A stretch of 64,000 nucleotides of DNA from Cystobacter fuscus (GTDB lineage Bacteria > Myxococcota > Myxococcia > Myxococcales > Myxococcaceae), in contig NZ_CP022098.1 of assembly GCF_002305875.1 (NCBI RefSeq), forward strand, positions 7,192,001 through 7,256,000, read 5' to 3'. Numbering within the stretch: position 1 is the first letter of the stretch; every line of letters starts with the position of its first letter. This document shows positions 50,701-60,625 of this stretch, one piece after another. The notes beneath the pieces were generated by a model. It was not told the origin of the DNA. It was given only the letters and a program-made list of their open reading frames with translations, and did no database searches. Made by a program: the position numbers and the translations under genes.

Positions 50701-51609
50701 TCATCCACGTCCACGCCGACTGGGCCCGTCCGCCCGGAGCGCATCGACGAGCAGCCGGGCCTGGACGGACAGGGCCTCGTGGTCGCGCACGCACAGGATG
50801 AGCCGGCGTGTGGCCCAGACGTCGCTCAACGCCACCCGGCGGATCGCCATCGAGCGCTGACAGCGCCGGGCCGCGGCCTCTGGAATCACGCCCACGCCCA
50901 CGCCTCGCTCCACCATGCGGCAGAGCGCATCGAAGCTGCGCAGGCGCACCCGGTAGCGCGGCCTCCGTCCAAGGCGCGCCGCATGCCACGCCAGGTGCTC
51001 CTGGAGCGCGCTGCCCTCGCCCAGACCCACGAAGGGCTCGTCGAGCACCTCGGCGAAGGTGACCGTCCGGCGCGCCGCGAGCGGGTGCCCTCGCGCCATC
51101 ACCACCACCAGCCGGTCCTCCTGGAACGCGAACGTCTCCAGCGCGCCGAGCTCCACCGTGTCCGCCACCAGCCCCACCTCGGCCCGCCCCTCGGCCACCG
51201 CCTGGACGATCTCGTGGCTGAGCCGCTCCTCCAGCTCCACATCCACCTCGGGATGCGCGGTGAGGAAGGCACTGAGCGCCTCGGGGAGGAACTCGGTGAG
51301 GGCCGCGGTGTTGGACAACAGGCGCACCTGGCCCCGCACCCCACCCGCGTAGCCGCCGAGCTCACCGCGCAGGTTCTCCACCTGCCGCAGCACGGCGCGG
51401 GCATGCTGGGCCAGCGCCCGGCCCGCAGGCGTGGGCCGCACCCCGCGCCGCTCGCGCTCCAACAGCGCCACACCCAGCTCGTCCTCCAGGCCACGGATGC
51501 GCGCGCTGGCCGAGGCGAGCGCGAGGTGGGCCCGCTCCGCCCCGTGGGTGATGCTGCCCGTCTCCACCACGAGGAGGAACAGCCGCAGGTCCATCAGGTC
51601 CAAGCCCAT
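50701..51609 (-). CDS. LysR-family transcriptional regulator
   Basis: 302 aa. N-terminal winged helix-turn-helix (MDLRLFLLVVETGSITHGAE, RAHLALASASARIRGLEDEL, GVALLERERRGVRPTPAGRA) and a periplasmic-binding-like effector domain (VRLLSNTAALTEFLPEALSA). GAGGAGG lies four bases before the ATG at 51609. It is divergent from a TauE/SafE permease, with a LysR-type box in the 109-base gap, so it very likely regulates that permease and itself. Confidence 0.92.
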   Translation of the reverse strand: MGLDLMDLRLFLLVVETGSITHGAERAHLALASASARIRGLEDELGVALLERERRGVRPTPAGRALAQHARAVLRQVENLRGELGGYAGGVRGQVRLLSNTAALTEFLPEALSAFLTAHPEVDVELEERLSHEIVQAVAEGRAEVGLVADTVELGALETFAFQEDRLVVVMARGHPLAARRTVTFAEVLDEPFVGLGEGSALQEHLAWHAARLGRRPRYRVRLRSFDALCRMVERGVGVGVIPEAAARRCQRSMAIRRVALSDVWATRRLILCVRDHEALSVQARLLVDALRADGPSRRGRG

Positions 51610-51643
51610 CACGCCTCCTCGCCAGGACAGGCGATTTCCTCCT

Positions 51644-51664
51644 GCCTTCGTGGCAAGCGAAGGC
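51644..51664. promoter_or_regulatory. LysR-type operator between LysR gene and TauE-like permease
   Basis: GCCTTCG (51644-51650) and CGAAGGC (51658-51664) form a perfect dyad with a 7-base centre; it contains the T-N11-A pattern that LysR proteins recognise. It lies midway between the divergent starts at 51609 and 51719. Confidence 0.65.
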
Positions 51665-51718
51665 TGCCCGCGTTTCTTCCACATTGTCCGGAGGCGGGGA
51701 CGTCCGCAAGCTCACGGC

Positions 51719-52474
51719 ATGAACCTGCTCTCCACGTTCCCCTGGCTCCTCGGCGCGGGCCTGCTCGCGGGGGCCATGAACGCCGTGGCGGGAGGTGGCA
51801 CGTTCGTCACCCTCCCCGCCCTCGTCCTGGCCGGTGTGCCTTCGGTCGTCGCGAATGCATCCAGCACCGTCGCCCTCTTCCCGGGAGGACTCGCCAGCAC
51901 CTGGGCCTATCGCGCCGACCTCTCGCCTCCGCGAGGCGTGTCGCTCCGCGCCCTGGTGGTGGTGAGTCTGGCCGGGGGCCTCGTGGGCTCGCTGCTGCTG
52001 GTGCTCACCCCTCGGGCCGCCTTCGATCGGCTCCTGCCCTGGCTGCTCCTCCTGGCCAGCGGCGTGTTCGCGCTCGGGGCCCGGCCGGGCCTCATGCCCA
52101 GCTCACGGGTCCGCTCCTCCCCCGCCGTGCTGCTCTCGCTCCAATTCCTGCTCGCCATCTATGGCGGCTACTTCGGAGGTGCGGTCGGCATCATGATGAT
52201 GGCGGTCTGGAGCCTGCTGGGCCGCTCGGACTTGAAGGTCCTCAACCCCCTCAAGGCGCTGTTGGTGACCGCCACGAACACCATCGCCGTGCTCTGCTTC
52301 GTCGTGCTGGGCGCGGTGTCCTGGCCCGAGACCCTCCTCGTGCTGGGCGCCGCGGTGGTGGGCGGCTACGCGGGTGCGCGGCTCGCCCGGCGGATGGACT
52401 CCCGGCACCTGCGGCTCGGCGTCACCGGGTTGTCCCTCCTGTTGACGATCGCGTACTTCGTCCGAGCCGGATGA
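51719..52474 (+). CDS. TauE/SafE-family membrane transporter
   Basis: 251 aa with about eight membrane helices in two repeats. MNAVAGGGTFVTLPALVLAG and the second-half YGGYFGGAVGIMMMAVWSLL carry the glycine-rich motifs of the sulfite/organosulfonate exporter family. Family substrates are sulfite, sulfonates or thiosulfate; not assignable here. Divergent from a LysR regulator. Confidence 0.9.
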   Translation: MNLLSTFPWLLGAGLLAGAMNAVAGGGTFVTLPALVLAGVPSVVANASSTVALFPGGLASTWAYRADLSPPRGVSLRALVVVSLAGGLVGSLLLVLTPRAAFDRLLPWLLLLASGVFALGARPGLMPSSRVRSSPAVLLSLQFLLAIYGGYFGGAVGIMMMAVWSLLGRSDLKVLNPLKALLVTATNTIAVLCFVVLGAVSWPETLLVLGAAVVGGYAGARLARRMDSRHLRLGVTGLSLLLTIAYFVRAG

Positions 52475-52498
52475 GCGGTGCCGCGCCAGGAAAGGCGC

Positions 52499-53761
52499 TC
52501 AGGCCGCCGAGCGCAGCGACCCCGGCCGCGCGACGAGCTTCTCCAGGGCCTCGGCGGCGAGCCGGGGCGAGTCGAGGGCCTGGAGTTGCTGGGCCACGGC
52601 CCGGACGCGCTGGTGCAGCGCGGTGTCCTGGAGCAGCGCGGCGAGGGCCTTCTGGATGGCCTCCTTCGTCGCCTGCTTCCTGGGCAGGTGGTAGGCGAGC
52701 CCCATCTCCGCCAGCCGCGCGCCGATGAGGGGCTGGTCCCCGAACAGCGGGGTGATGAGCATGGGGACGCCCTGGCGCAGGGCCCGGCCGGTGGTGCCCC
52801 ATCCTCCGTGCGTCACCAGCGCGGAGACGTGGGGGAGCACCTGATCATGGGGGACGAAGGACTCGAGCCGCACGTGCGCGCCCAGTCCCTCGGGGATGTC
52901 CGCGGCACCGGCCGCCGTCGCGAGCAGGGGGACCTTCAGTGGAGCCAGGGCCTCGAGCGTGCGCCGGAAGAGGCCTCCGTCCATGGGCAGGGTGGTGGTG
53001 CTCACCAGGACCGTACCGGGCGCGAGCGTGTCCACGGGGAACGGCGCCGCCTGGGGACGCGGCAGGCTGTAGGACATGGGGCCCACGCACAGTTGCCCGG
53101 GCCCCCGGGGCCCCGGGGGGTAGAAGCCCTCGTGCACGGTGACCAGGTGCAGGGTGTCGGACATGATGGTGTGGAAGAACTCGGACGGGCCCCCCTTCCT
53201 CGGAGGCAACCCCAGTTCCTCCCGGCAGCGGGCCAGGGGCAGGGCCAGTCCCATGAGCGAGTCGAGGAGCCCTCGGGGCAGGTACTTCATCATCGGGTTG
53301 GGCGGCAGCACCATCTTCCCGTCCGCGCCGAACAGCATCAGGGGATTGGGACCCACGCTCGCGAAGGGCCGCCCCGTGAGCTCCGCCGCGTACCGGGCCG
53401 CCGGGGACATGAACGACACCACGCCGTCCACCCGCTCGGTCCGGATGACGTCCTCCCACTCCCGCGCCATCCGCACGATCTCCCCCACCATGCCTGCCCG
53501 CCCCCGCACGACGTCGCGCACCACCTGATGGACGGGCCGCTGCTTCCGGCTCGCCCGAAGCTGCATCATGCGCTCGAACGGATCCCCGAACGTCCTGCCC
53601 TCGCGCGACTCTCCTCCCGCCGCCACCACGCCGTGCGTGAACTTCCGGGGGGCGTAGACCAACGCCCGGTGTCCCCGGCGGATCAACCCCTCCACGATGC
53701 TCAACATCGGCAGGGTGTGCCCCGCCTCGCCATACGCCAACACCAGGAACGTCGCGCTCAT
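52499..53761 (-). CDS. MGT-type (macrolide/UGT-like) glycosyltransferase
   Basis: 420-aa GT1/GT-B enzyme. The N-terminal acceptor domain starts FLVLAYGEAGHTLPMLSIVE. The C-terminal donor site has VLVSTTTLP, then FVPHDQVLPHVSALVTHGGW and GTTGRALRQGVPMLITPLFGDQ, the UGT/MGT signature. It transfers a sugar from a nucleotide donor to a small lipophilic acceptor such as a polyketide or carotenoid. The start at 53761 follows GGGAAGGG. It has its own promoter and a palindromic operator upstream. Convergent with the TauE-like gene. Confidence 0.9.
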   Translation of the reverse strand: MSATFLVLAYGEAGHTLPMLSIVEGLIRRGHRALVYAPRKFTHGVVAAGGESREGRTFGDPFERMMQLRASRKQRPVHQVVRDVVRGRAGMVGEIVRMAREWEDVIRTERVDGVVSFMSPAARYAAELTGRPFASVGPNPLMLFGADGKMVLPPNPMMKYLPRGLLDSLMGLALPLARCREELGLPPRKGGPSEFFHTIMSDTLHLVTVHEGFYPPGPRGPGQLCVGPMSYSLPRPQAAPFPVDTLAPGTVLVSTTTLPMDGGLFRRTLEALAPLKVPLLATAAGAADIPEGLGAHVRLESFVPHDQVLPHVSALVTHGGWGTTGRALRQGVPMLITPLFGDQPLIGARLAEMGLAYHLPRKQATKEAIQKALAALLQDTALHQRVRAVAQQLQALDSPRLAAEALEKLVARPGSLRSAA

Positions 53762-53790
53762 GGCCCTTCCCTCGTGCCTTCCGTGCTTCC

Positions 53791-53847
53791 CTGAATCCAG
53801 ATTCAGAGTTTGATGGCCAGTTATAATGTGCTCCGGAAAAAGTACAA
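53791..53847 (-). promoter_or_regulatory. Promoter and palindromic operator of the glycosyltransferase gene
   Basis: On the minus strand TTGTAC (53847-53842), a 16-base spacer and TATAAC (53825-53820) make a sigma-70-like promoter. Downstream of it CTGAATC (53791-53797) and GATTCAG (53800-53806) form a perfect 7-bp palindrome about 10-20 bases past the expected start of transcription, a good place for a repressor. Confidence 0.6.
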
Positions 53848-53875
53848 TCACCGGAAGTCCGGGGGGAACTCGTTG

Positions 53876-53913
53876 AAAAGCAAAACGCCGGAGCGCTTGG
53901 AGCGCCCCGGCGT
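53876..53913 (-). terminator. Intrinsic terminator of the M43 protease gene
   Basis: ACGCCGGAGCGCT (53885-53897) pairs with AGCGCCCCGGCGT (53901-53913) across a 3-base loop, with one mismatch. On the minus strand it is followed at once by TTTTGCTTTT. It begins 27 bases past the protease stop. Confidence 0.85.
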
Positions 53914-53939
53914 CGGTCCTTCGGAGACTCAGGCTCGAA

Positions 53940-54818
53940 TCACAGACCGCGGTACTGCTGCACCAGCGAGTCCATGCGATCGTTCTGACCGGTGGAGAAG
54001 GTGTTCATGCACGAGTCGTCGGTGTAGTCCATGAAGTTGGTGATGGGATCCACGCCTGCGGTGGTGCAGGTGTCGCGGCCCGTCGGACAACCGAAGGCGG
54101 CGGAGGACTCGGCCGCGGTGTCGCTCACGTAGTCACCCGAGCCGGTGCAGCCGCCCTGGAACGTGTGGTACAGGCCCAGCCAGTGGCCGACCTCGTGGGT
54201 GGCCGTGTCACCCTCGTTGTAGGGAGCCGCGGTGCCGCCGGGCAGCGAGCTGTAGAGGATGACCACGCCGTCCAGACTCGGCTGCGAGGCGTAGCTGGAG
54301 GGGAAGGTCGCCCAGCCCAGCAGGCCCTGGCCCATGTTGTTGGAGTAGATGTTCAGGTCGGCCGCGGTGCCCTGGCGCAGCGCCGCCTTCATCTTCTTCT
54401 CACAGGCGCCACCGCTGCACGTGTACCAGGAGGAGTTGGTGGTGCGGTCCGTGGCCTTCAGGGTGAACTTGAAAGGCGTATTCGCGTAGGCGGCGTTGAG
54501 CACGGAGATCTGGCTGGCGATGGCCGCGTCCGAGATGTTGCCCTGCGAGGTGCTGGTGCCGTTGTTGATGACGTGCCAGTAGACGTTGATGTTCACCGAG
54601 CCCGCGGCGCGCGCCTGGGCCCGCACACGGCCGGCCAGGGCCTGCTCCACGCTCTGCTTCTCCTCTGCGCTCAGCTCCTGCGTCGCGCAGCCACGCACCA
54701 CTTGCTGCGTCACCTCCTCCGCGGGCGCCTGCTCCACCTCGGTGCACCCACCGAGCGCCAGCATCGAACCCAGGACCACCGCGAACTTTCCACTCATCGA
54801 GACAACGCCACGGAACAT
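53940..54818 (-). CDS. Pappalysin-like (M43) zinc metalloprotease, lipoprotein
   Basis: 292 aa. The signal ends in a lipobox (MLALGGC, Cys near residue 25). A pro-region leads to the catalytic domain: VNINVYWHVINNGTSTSQGN, the zinc site DTATHEVGHWLGLYHTF (HExxHxxGxxH) near residue 215, and a Met-turn NFMDYTDDSCM near residue 270. These are the M43/pappalysin (cytophagalysin) marks. It probably digests prey proteins at the cell surface or after release. GAGGAG precedes the ATG at 54818; a strong promoter and terminator flank it, so it is monocistronic. Confidence 0.93.
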   Translation of the reverse strand: MFRGVVSMSGKFAVVLGSMLALGGCTEVEQAPAEEVTQQVVRGCATQELSAEEKQSVEQALAGRVRAQARAAGSVNINVYWHVINNGTSTSQGNISDAAIASQISVLNAAYANTPFKFTLKATDRTTNSSWYTCSGGACEKKMKAALRQGTAADLNIYSNNMGQGLLGWATFPSSYASQPSLDGVVILYSSLPGGTAAPYNEGDTATHEVGHWLGLYHTFQGGCTGSGDYVSDTAAESSAAFGCPTGRDTCTTAGVDPITNFMDYTDDSCMNTFSTGQNDRMDSLVQQYRGL

Positions 54819-54846
54819 TCCAGCTCCTCGGGAAAAGTTGGAAGTA

Positions 54847-54875
54847 CTTATATCTCAAGAAAAGAGAATCAACAA
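54847..54875 (-). promoter_or_regulatory. Promoter of the M43 protease gene
   Basis: On the minus strand TTGTTG (54875-54870), a 17-base spacer and TATAAG (54852-54847) lie in an A+T-rich patch about 29 bases before the ATG. Confidence 0.65.
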
Positions 54876-55222
54876 CCGAGAATCTGTTTTCATTGGAAAA
54901 ATCCTCCATCACGGAGAGAGGAGGAAGAAAAGCTGACAGTGAAAAACCAGGACACCAGGGTGTCGGGACTACCCCGGCATACAGGAGACGACCTGCCGCT
55001 GATTGGGATTGCTCACCTGAGCGCCTCCCAGGTTTCGGTGTCGTCGGGAATGCCCGGCCGTCCCTCTCGTGGAGGCAGTTTGATGATGGGATTGCCAGAG
55101 GAAGGGATCCTTCACGCCTCCCGTGGCCAGTGGCTTCGCCGGAGTCCTGAGGTAGTTCCCCTTGCTCGGAATCACATGCCGCACCCCACCCCGCGGGCCC
55201 CTGATTGCCCAAGGCGCGTCCC
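54876..55222. other. Gene-free stretch between M43 protease and membrane protein genes
   Basis: About 350 bases upstream of the protease promoter. Open frames exist but none shows coding bias or a recognisable product. No repeat was seen. Confidence 0.5.
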
Positions 55223-57124
55223 TCAAGGCGGAGTGAACGCGAGCGGCGCGCCGGTCACGAGCACCGCTCCCCTGAAACCACAGCGCTCGGCCTCACGCCC
55301 GGAGCGCACCCGCAGGGCCACCTGACGCAGGGGCTGTTCTCCCGAGGTCAGACGCAACCACCACGCCCCCGCCACCCCCTCCAGCCGCGCCTCGAGCGCA
55401 CCGGGCGCCTCCACCTCGATTCCCTCCGGCGGCGTCTCGGCACCCATCACCAGCAGCCCTCGCTGGAGGGGCGGGTCGAAGTGGACGGTGAGCGACGCAC
55501 CGGCCTCGCAAGGCTTGAAGCCCTGCGAGGGCTCGAGCCGCACGGGCCGGGTGTCGTCCCGCACACCTCGGTACCGCGCGATCCGGAAGGGCGCGCGCTC
55601 GAGCCAACGTGGCTCCGTGAGCTGGAAGGGCACGCCATGCTGGAAGAGCCATGGAGGAGGATCCGGGACGGTCTCGGGCTGGAGAGACTGGCTCAAGGAC
55701 ATCAGCACCTCATCCGCCTCCCGCACCCGCGACACCCAGAAGGGGGTGCGCAGGTACTCCCCCTCCAGCACGACCGTGGGCAGGCGGCGCGAGGGATCCA
55801 GGGCGCCCAGGACATAGCTGTCCCAATAGCCACCGAGCAGCACCGCGCCGTCGGCTCGGGCCACCAGCGTGTCCATCACCGCCTGGGCCGTCGCCAGGTA
55901 GGGATTCTCGAGACGCGGCTTCACGAGCAGGTGGCCACCCACCACCAGCCCTCCGGCGAACACCGCGCAGAGCACCCCCATCCGCGCGCGCAGGACGGGC
56001 ACCAGCCCCGCCAGGAAGAAGGCGCCCGCGGCCACCGCCAACACCCCCAGCACGAAGGTGGGCACGAGGTAGCGGATGCTGTAGCCGTTGTCTCGCACGT
56101 GCTGCACCACCAGGCACAGCAGCAGGTTGCCGAGCGCCGCTCCGGCGAGCGCCAGCGTGAGCGCCGCCAGCTCGACCGGAGCGGCGTGGGCCGCCAGCGT
56201 GCGCCGGCGCAGATGGTGCAGCAGGAAGCCCAGCGCGATCAGCCCCAGGAGCCATCCGAGGACGACGAGCGGCGCGATCCCCTCCGCGAAGAACGTCGCG
56301 AACAGCCCACGCACGTTCTCCTGGAGGTGAGCGAGATCCAGTCGCAGGTTCGTGCGGTAGGCATGCCCGAAGTGCTTCTTGGCGAAGCGGTGGAAGACGG
56401 AGCGCGCCCCCGACTCGAAGAGGATGCCCCCCGCCAAGGGCAGCAGGGACAGCCATGGGCGCCAGCGGGCGCGTCCCGGTGGGCTCAGCGCACTGGCACG
56501 GACCCCCAACACCACCAGCCACACCAGCAGCATCGGGCCCGAGGTGGGTGACGTCCAGCAAGCCAGCACCGACAGGAGCGTGGCCAGACCCGCCCATCCC
56601 CAGGTGACCCGGCCCGGAGCTGGCCGGGCGAGTGCCTCGACGAGGCGGGAAAAGGCCCACCACCCGAGCAGCAGCGCCGTGAGCTGCCATCCATAAGGCT
56701 GACCCACGTCGAAGAGGTACGCGTGGCAGATCGGTGCCAGGAGCACCAGGGCCGCGAAGCACGCCGCGAGGACCCAGCCCACCTGCCGGTGGAGGCCCCG
56801 CAGCGCGAAGCAGGCCCCACACGCCCAGGTGGCATGAAAGAGAAACAACCGGTGGGGCGTCCAGTCGAAGCCGGTGAGCGCGCGCCACGCCTGGGCGAGG
56901 AGCCAGGGCCAGGCGCCGAGGCGATCCTGACCGTAGTAGTACAGGTGGAAGGCGTCGAAGACGGGGTCATTCGACTGGAGCACCGGAATGGCCGCGTCCG
57001 AGGTCCATCCCACCAGGGCCTCACTGCCCGGATCGAAGTGGGTGAAGACCCGCGCCAGGACGCCGAGCCACACGAACAAGCCAAAGGCTTCCAGTCCATA
57101 CGTCCTGGACGAGGAATCTCTCAT
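55223..57124 (-). CDS. Polytopic membrane protein, glycosyltransferase-39/PMT-like topology
   Basis: 633 aa. About twelve membrane helices occupy residues ~10-430; a soluble beta-rich domain of ~200 residues follows at the C terminus. The first loop has an acidic patch (FTHFDPGSEALVGWTSDAAI) where ArnT/PMT-like GT-C enzymes have catalytic Asp, and VFDAFHLYYYGQDRLGAWPW follows. This suggests a lipid-linked sugar transferase or a large envelope protein; no signature is decisive. Start 57124 follows AAGAAGG. It ends with a small GEGG-free tail (APLAFTPP). Confidence 0.7.
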   Translation of the reverse strand: MRDSSSRTYGLEAFGLFVWLGVLARVFTHFDPGSEALVGWTSDAAIPVLQSNDPVFDAFHLYYYGQDRLGAWPWLLAQAWRALTGFDWTPHRLFLFHATWACGACFALRGLHRQVGWVLAACFAALVLLAPICHAYLFDVGQPYGWQLTALLLGWWAFSRLVEALARPAPGRVTWGWAGLATLLSVLACWTSPTSGPMLLVWLVVLGVRASALSPPGRARWRPWLSLLPLAGGILFESGARSVFHRFAKKHFGHAYRTNLRLDLAHLQENVRGLFATFFAEGIAPLVVLGWLLGLIALGFLLHHLRRRTLAAHAAPVELAALTLALAGAALGNLLLCLVVQHVRDNGYSIRYLVPTFVLGVLAVAAGAFFLAGLVPVLRARMGVLCAVFAGGLVVGGHLLVKPRLENPYLATAQAVMDTLVARADGAVLLGGYWDSYVLGALDPSRRLPTVVLEGEYLRTPFWVSRVREADEVLMSLSQSLQPETVPDPPPWLFQHGVPFQLTEPRWLERAPFRIARYRGVRDDTRPVRLEPSQGFKPCEAGASLTVHFDPPLQRGLLVMGAETPPEGIEVEAPGALEARLEGVAGAWWLRLTSGEQPLRQVALRVRSGREAERCGFRGAVLVTGAPLAFTPP

Positions 57125-57610
57125 GGAACCGGGACCTTCTTCATGGGCGCGCACCCTAACCTGATTCCACGTTCTCCAGACCTCGGAATCCTCCCTCTGG
57201 AGGCCATCTCCCTCAGCGCGTCCCGCCGGGGCTGGCCGACGCGGACGCCTCGTGGCCGATGCGCGAGTGTTTGCGGATGCCGCCCCGCGTCGAGCGAAGC
57301 CACGTGGCGGGCGAACAGCTCTCGCGGCCGGGCGAGGGCGTGGCTGGCCGCGGGCCGGGTCAATCCCGGCGAGCCGCGCGAGCCACGTGACGCTCGGTCA
57401 AGGGCGCGTCGAGCGTCAGCAGGAGGTTGAGCCCCACCCCGGTGAAGTGAGCATCGTGCATGACATGGGGGATGAGCATGGCGTGCTCGTCGGAGCCCTG
57501 CTCGCAATGTCTTCGCACGAACACGCCTCCCGCATGAACCCATGGTTTACAGGGTGAAGGATGTGCACCCTGGCTGGGGTACTTGACGTCAACGAAGTCA
57601 TCGCAGCCGA
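57125..57610. other. Mostly gene-free stretch before the hybrid kinase
   Basis: About 490 bases. The only coding-like signal is the short minus-strand frame at 57360-57524, listed separately. No promoter or repeat was recognised. Confidence 0.5.
57360..57524 (-). pseudogene. Short coding-like remnant, 54 codons
   Basis: Minus-strand frame from a GTG at 57524 to TGA at 57360. It reads VFVRRHCEQGSDEHAMLIPH and HDAHFTGVGLNLLLTLDAPL and looks like a piece of a folded protein (His-rich, good G/C third positions). There is no convincing start signal. It may be the tail of a deleted gene; no family recognised. Confidence 0.3.
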
Positions 57611-60600
57611 ATGAGCCAGAACGCCCCAGAGACCCAGGCGCCCACCACCGCCGCGGAAGTGTTCGCGGGCGGCGGGCAGATGGGCGCGCTCATGCGTGCC
57701 ATCGACTGGTCGCGCACCGAGCTTGGACCCGTGGAGAGGTGGCCCGCCGCCCTGCGCACCATGGTGGGCGTGGTGCTGGGCAGCCGCTTCCCCATGTTGG
57801 TGTGGTGGGGAGAGCATCTGGTCCAGCTCTACAATGACAGCTACCGGCCCATCCTGGGGGACAAGCACCCCGCGTCCATGGGCGCGCCGGCGATGGAGGT
57901 CTGGAGGGAGATCTGGTCCACGATCGGACCCATGGCCGAGGGTGTCCTCCGAGGCGCCCCGGCCACCTGGTCCGAGCACCTGCTGCTGCTCATCAACCGC
58001 AAGGGCTTCTTCGAGGAGGCCTACTTCACCTTCTCACACAGCCCCATTCCCGATGATGCCGGAGGGCGGGGGGGCGTGCTCGTCACCGTCCAGGAGACGA
58101 GCAGCCAGGTGCAGGGCGAGCGGCGGTTGTACACCCTGCAGCGGATGGCGGCGGACTCGTTCCAGGCCCGGAACGTGGAGCAGGCCGCACGGCTGGCGAT
58201 GGGCGCGCTCGACGGCAACCCGAATGACCTGCCCTTCGCGCTTCTGTACCTGTGCGACACCGCAGGCAGACACGCGTCGCGGGCGGCGGCCCGGGGACTC
58301 CGGGAGGAGGGCCTCTCCACGCTCCCGCCCGTGCTGGACCTGACCTCGCCCCGGGACGACTGGCCACTGCACGAGGTCCTCGCCACCCACCGGCCCGTCC
58401 AGGTGATGCCACTGCCCCAGCGCCTGCTCCCGGCGCTCGCGGGCGAGGGCCTCCCGGTGCCCACCCGCGCCCTCGTCCTGCCCGTGGAGGGAGAGACCGG
58501 CCAGTCCCCGGTGGGCTTTCTCGTGGTGGGCTTGAGCCCCCGGCTCGAATTCGACGACAGGTACCAGGGCTTCCTGCAGCTCGTGGCGAGCCATCTGTCC
58601 ACCGCCCTCGCCCACGCACGCGCCTACGAGGAGCAGAAGCAGCGCGCCGAAGCCCTCGCCGAGCTGGACCGGGCCAAGACGGCCTTCTTCAGCAACGTCA
58701 GCCATGAGTTCCGCACGCCCCTGACGCTGATGCTCGGCCCGCTCGAGGAGCTGCTGACCACGGGCCGGCTGCCGGACGAGGCGCGTCGGGCGCTCGAGCT
58801 CGTCCACCGCAATGGCCTGCGTCTGTTCAAGCTCGTCAACACGCTCCTGGACTTCAGCCGTCTCGAGGCGGGCCGCGTCCAGGCCAGCTACCAGCCCACG
58901 GACCTCGCCGTACTCACCGCGGGGCTCGCCAGTGCCTTCGACTCGGCCATGGAGAAGGCGGGACTGCACCTCCGGGTGGAGTGCGAGCCCCTGCCAGAGC
59001 CCATCTGGGTGGACCGGGAGATGTGGGAGAAGGTTGTCCTCAACCTCATCTCCAATGCGTTCAAGTTCACCTTCGAGGGGCAGATCGCCGTGCGCCTGCG
59101 ATGGTGCGGCGAGCACGTGGAGTTGTCCGTGAGCGACACCGGCACGGGCATCCTCTCCGAGGAGCAGTCACGCATCTTCGAGCGCTTCCACCAGGTGCGG
59201 GGCGCGCGGGGCCGCAGCCACGAGGGCAGTGGCATCGGCCTGTCCCTGGTGCGCGAGCTCGTCAAGCTGCACGGTGGCAGCGTGCGCGTGGACAGCACAC
59301 CGGGCCAGGGCAGCACCTTCACCGTGTGCCTTCCCACCGGCTCCGCCCACCTGCCGCGCGAGCGACTCGAGGCTCCACGCACACGGGGGTCGACCGGACT
59401 CGGCGCGGCGCCCTTCCTCGACGAGGCCTCGAGCTGGCTCGCCTCCCCTCCCCCGGCCCCCACGCACGCCCCCACCGCGCCGGAGGCGCCCCCCGGGCGA
59501 GGCCTGGCCCCGGGCGGTTACATCCTGCTCGCCGATGACAACGTGGACATGCGCGACTACGTGCGCCGCCTCCTGGAGACGCGCTTCACGGTCGAGGCGG
59601 TGGCGGATGGACGGGCGGCGCTCGAAGCGGTCCGGGTGCGACCGCCAGACCTCGTGCTCTCGGACGTGATGATGCCAGAGCTGGATGGCCTGGGCCTGCT
59701 GCGTGCGCTCCGGGCGGACCCCGGGACCGCGTCCATTCCCATCATCCTCCTGTCCGCGCGCGCCGGCGAAGAGGCCACCGTGGAAGGCATCCAGTCCGGA
59801 GCGGATGACTACCTCGTGAAGCCCTTCAGCGCCCGCGAGCTGCTGGCGCGCGTGGAAGGCGCCCTGCGCCTGGCGCGCGAGCGGGCCGAGCGCGAGCGGC
59901 TGGCCCTGGATCGCGCCGAGTTCGAGCAGTACCTCATCGGCATCGTCAGTCATGACCTGCGCAACCCCCTGGCCGCCATCACCCTGACGGCCACGACGCT
60001 GCTGCGCGGCACGGAGCTCGGGGAGCGGCAGCGCAAGTCGCTCGGGCGCATCTTCGCGTCGGCGGAGCGCGCCAACCGGATGATCCGGGATCTGCTCGAC
60101 TTCACCAGGGCCCGCCTGGGCGGAGGCCTGCCCATCCACCCCGCTCCCCTCGACTTCCATGCCCTCGGCCGACAGGTGGTGGACGAGCTGCAGGTCGCCC
60201 ACCCCGATCGCGTCATCCTGCTCGAGCAGTGCGGCGACGGTCAGGCCCACTGGGATGGGGACCGGATGGCCCAGGTGCTCACCAACCTCATCGGCAATGC
60301 CCTGCACTACAGTCTCCCCGGGACCCCCGTCCAGGTGAAGGCTCACGCAGAAGCGGAGACCATCGTGTTCGAGGTGCACAACGAAGGAGTCCCCATCCCG
60401 GAGGAGTTGCTGCCCCGGCTCTTCCAGCCCATGCAGCGCGGAGAGAAGACGGGGGACAACGCGAGCCGCAACGTGGGGCTGGGGCTGTACATCGTGGACC
60501 ACATCGTGCGGGCGCATGGCGGCACCATCGAGGTCCGCTCGCGAGAGGGAGAGGGAACCACCTTCCGGGTGTGCCTGCCCCGCACCACCCCGGTGTCTCT

Positions 60601-60625
60601 CGCCCAGGAAGGAGCGTCGCCGTGA
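57611..60625 (+). CDS. Hybrid sensor kinase with two kinase cores (PAS-GAF-HK-REC-HK)
   Basis: 1,004 aa, soluble. A PAS-like domain ([20 protein letters not shown], residues ~15-160) is followed by GAF (~180-345). Kinase core 1 has [12 protein letters not shown] (~His 365) with ATPase box [11 protein letters not shown] and [13 protein letters not shown] receiver domain at ~637-755 carries the phospho-acceptor Asp in [11 protein letters not shown] (~683) and the Lys in YLVKPF. Core 2 has [13 protein letters not shown] (~779), ATPase [12 protein letters not shown] and [11 protein letters not shown]. Two complete kinases on either side of one receiver make an internal phosphorelay plausible. The last stop overlaps the next gene's GTG. 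Confidence 0.93.
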   Translation: MSQNAPETQAPTTAAEVFAGGGQMGALMRAIDWSRTELGPVERWPAALRTMVGVVLGSRFPMLVWWGEHLVQLYNDSYRPILGDKHPASMGAPAMEVWREIWSTIGPMAEGVLRGAPATWSEHLLLLINRKGFFEEAYFTFSHSPIPDDAGGRGGVLVTVQETSSQVQGERRLYTLQRMAADSFQARNVEQAARLAMGALDGNPNDLPFALLYLCDTAGRHASRAAARGLREEGLSTLPPVLDLTSPRDDWPLHEVLATHRPVQVMPLPQRLLPALAGEGLPVPTRALVLPVEGETGQSPVGFLVVGLSPRLEFDDRYQGFLQLVASHLSTALAHARAYEEQKQRAEALAELDRAKTAFFSNVSHEFRTPLTLMLGPLEELLTTGRLPDEARRALELVHRNGLRLFKLVNTLLDFSRLEAGRVQASYQPTDLAVLTAGLASAFDSAMEKAGLHLRVECEPLPEPIWVDREMWEKVVLNLISNAFKFTFEGQIAVRLRWCGEHVELSVSDTGTGILSEEQSRIFERFHQVRGARGRSHEGSGIGLSLVRELVKLHGGSVRVDSTPGQGSTFTVCLPTGSAHLPRERLEAPRTRGSTGLGAAPFLDEASSWLASPPPAPTHAPTAPEAPPGRGLAPGGYILLADDNVDMRDYVRRLLETRFTVEAVADGRAALEAVRVRPPDLVLSDVMMPELDGLGLLRALRADPGTASIPIILLSARAGEEATVEGIQSGADDYLVKPFSARELLARVEGALRLARERAERERLALDRAEFEQYLIGIVSHDLRNPLAAITLTATTLLRGTELGERQRKSLGRIFASAERANRMIRDLLDFTRARLGGGLPIHPAPLDFHALGRQVVDELQVAHPDRVILLEQCGDGQAHWDGDRMAQVLTNLIGNALHYSLPGTPVQVKAHAEAETIVFEVHNEGVPIPEELLPRLFQPMQRGEKTGDNASRNVGLGLYIVDHIVRAHGGTIEVRSREGEGTTFRVCLPRTTPVSLAQEGASP

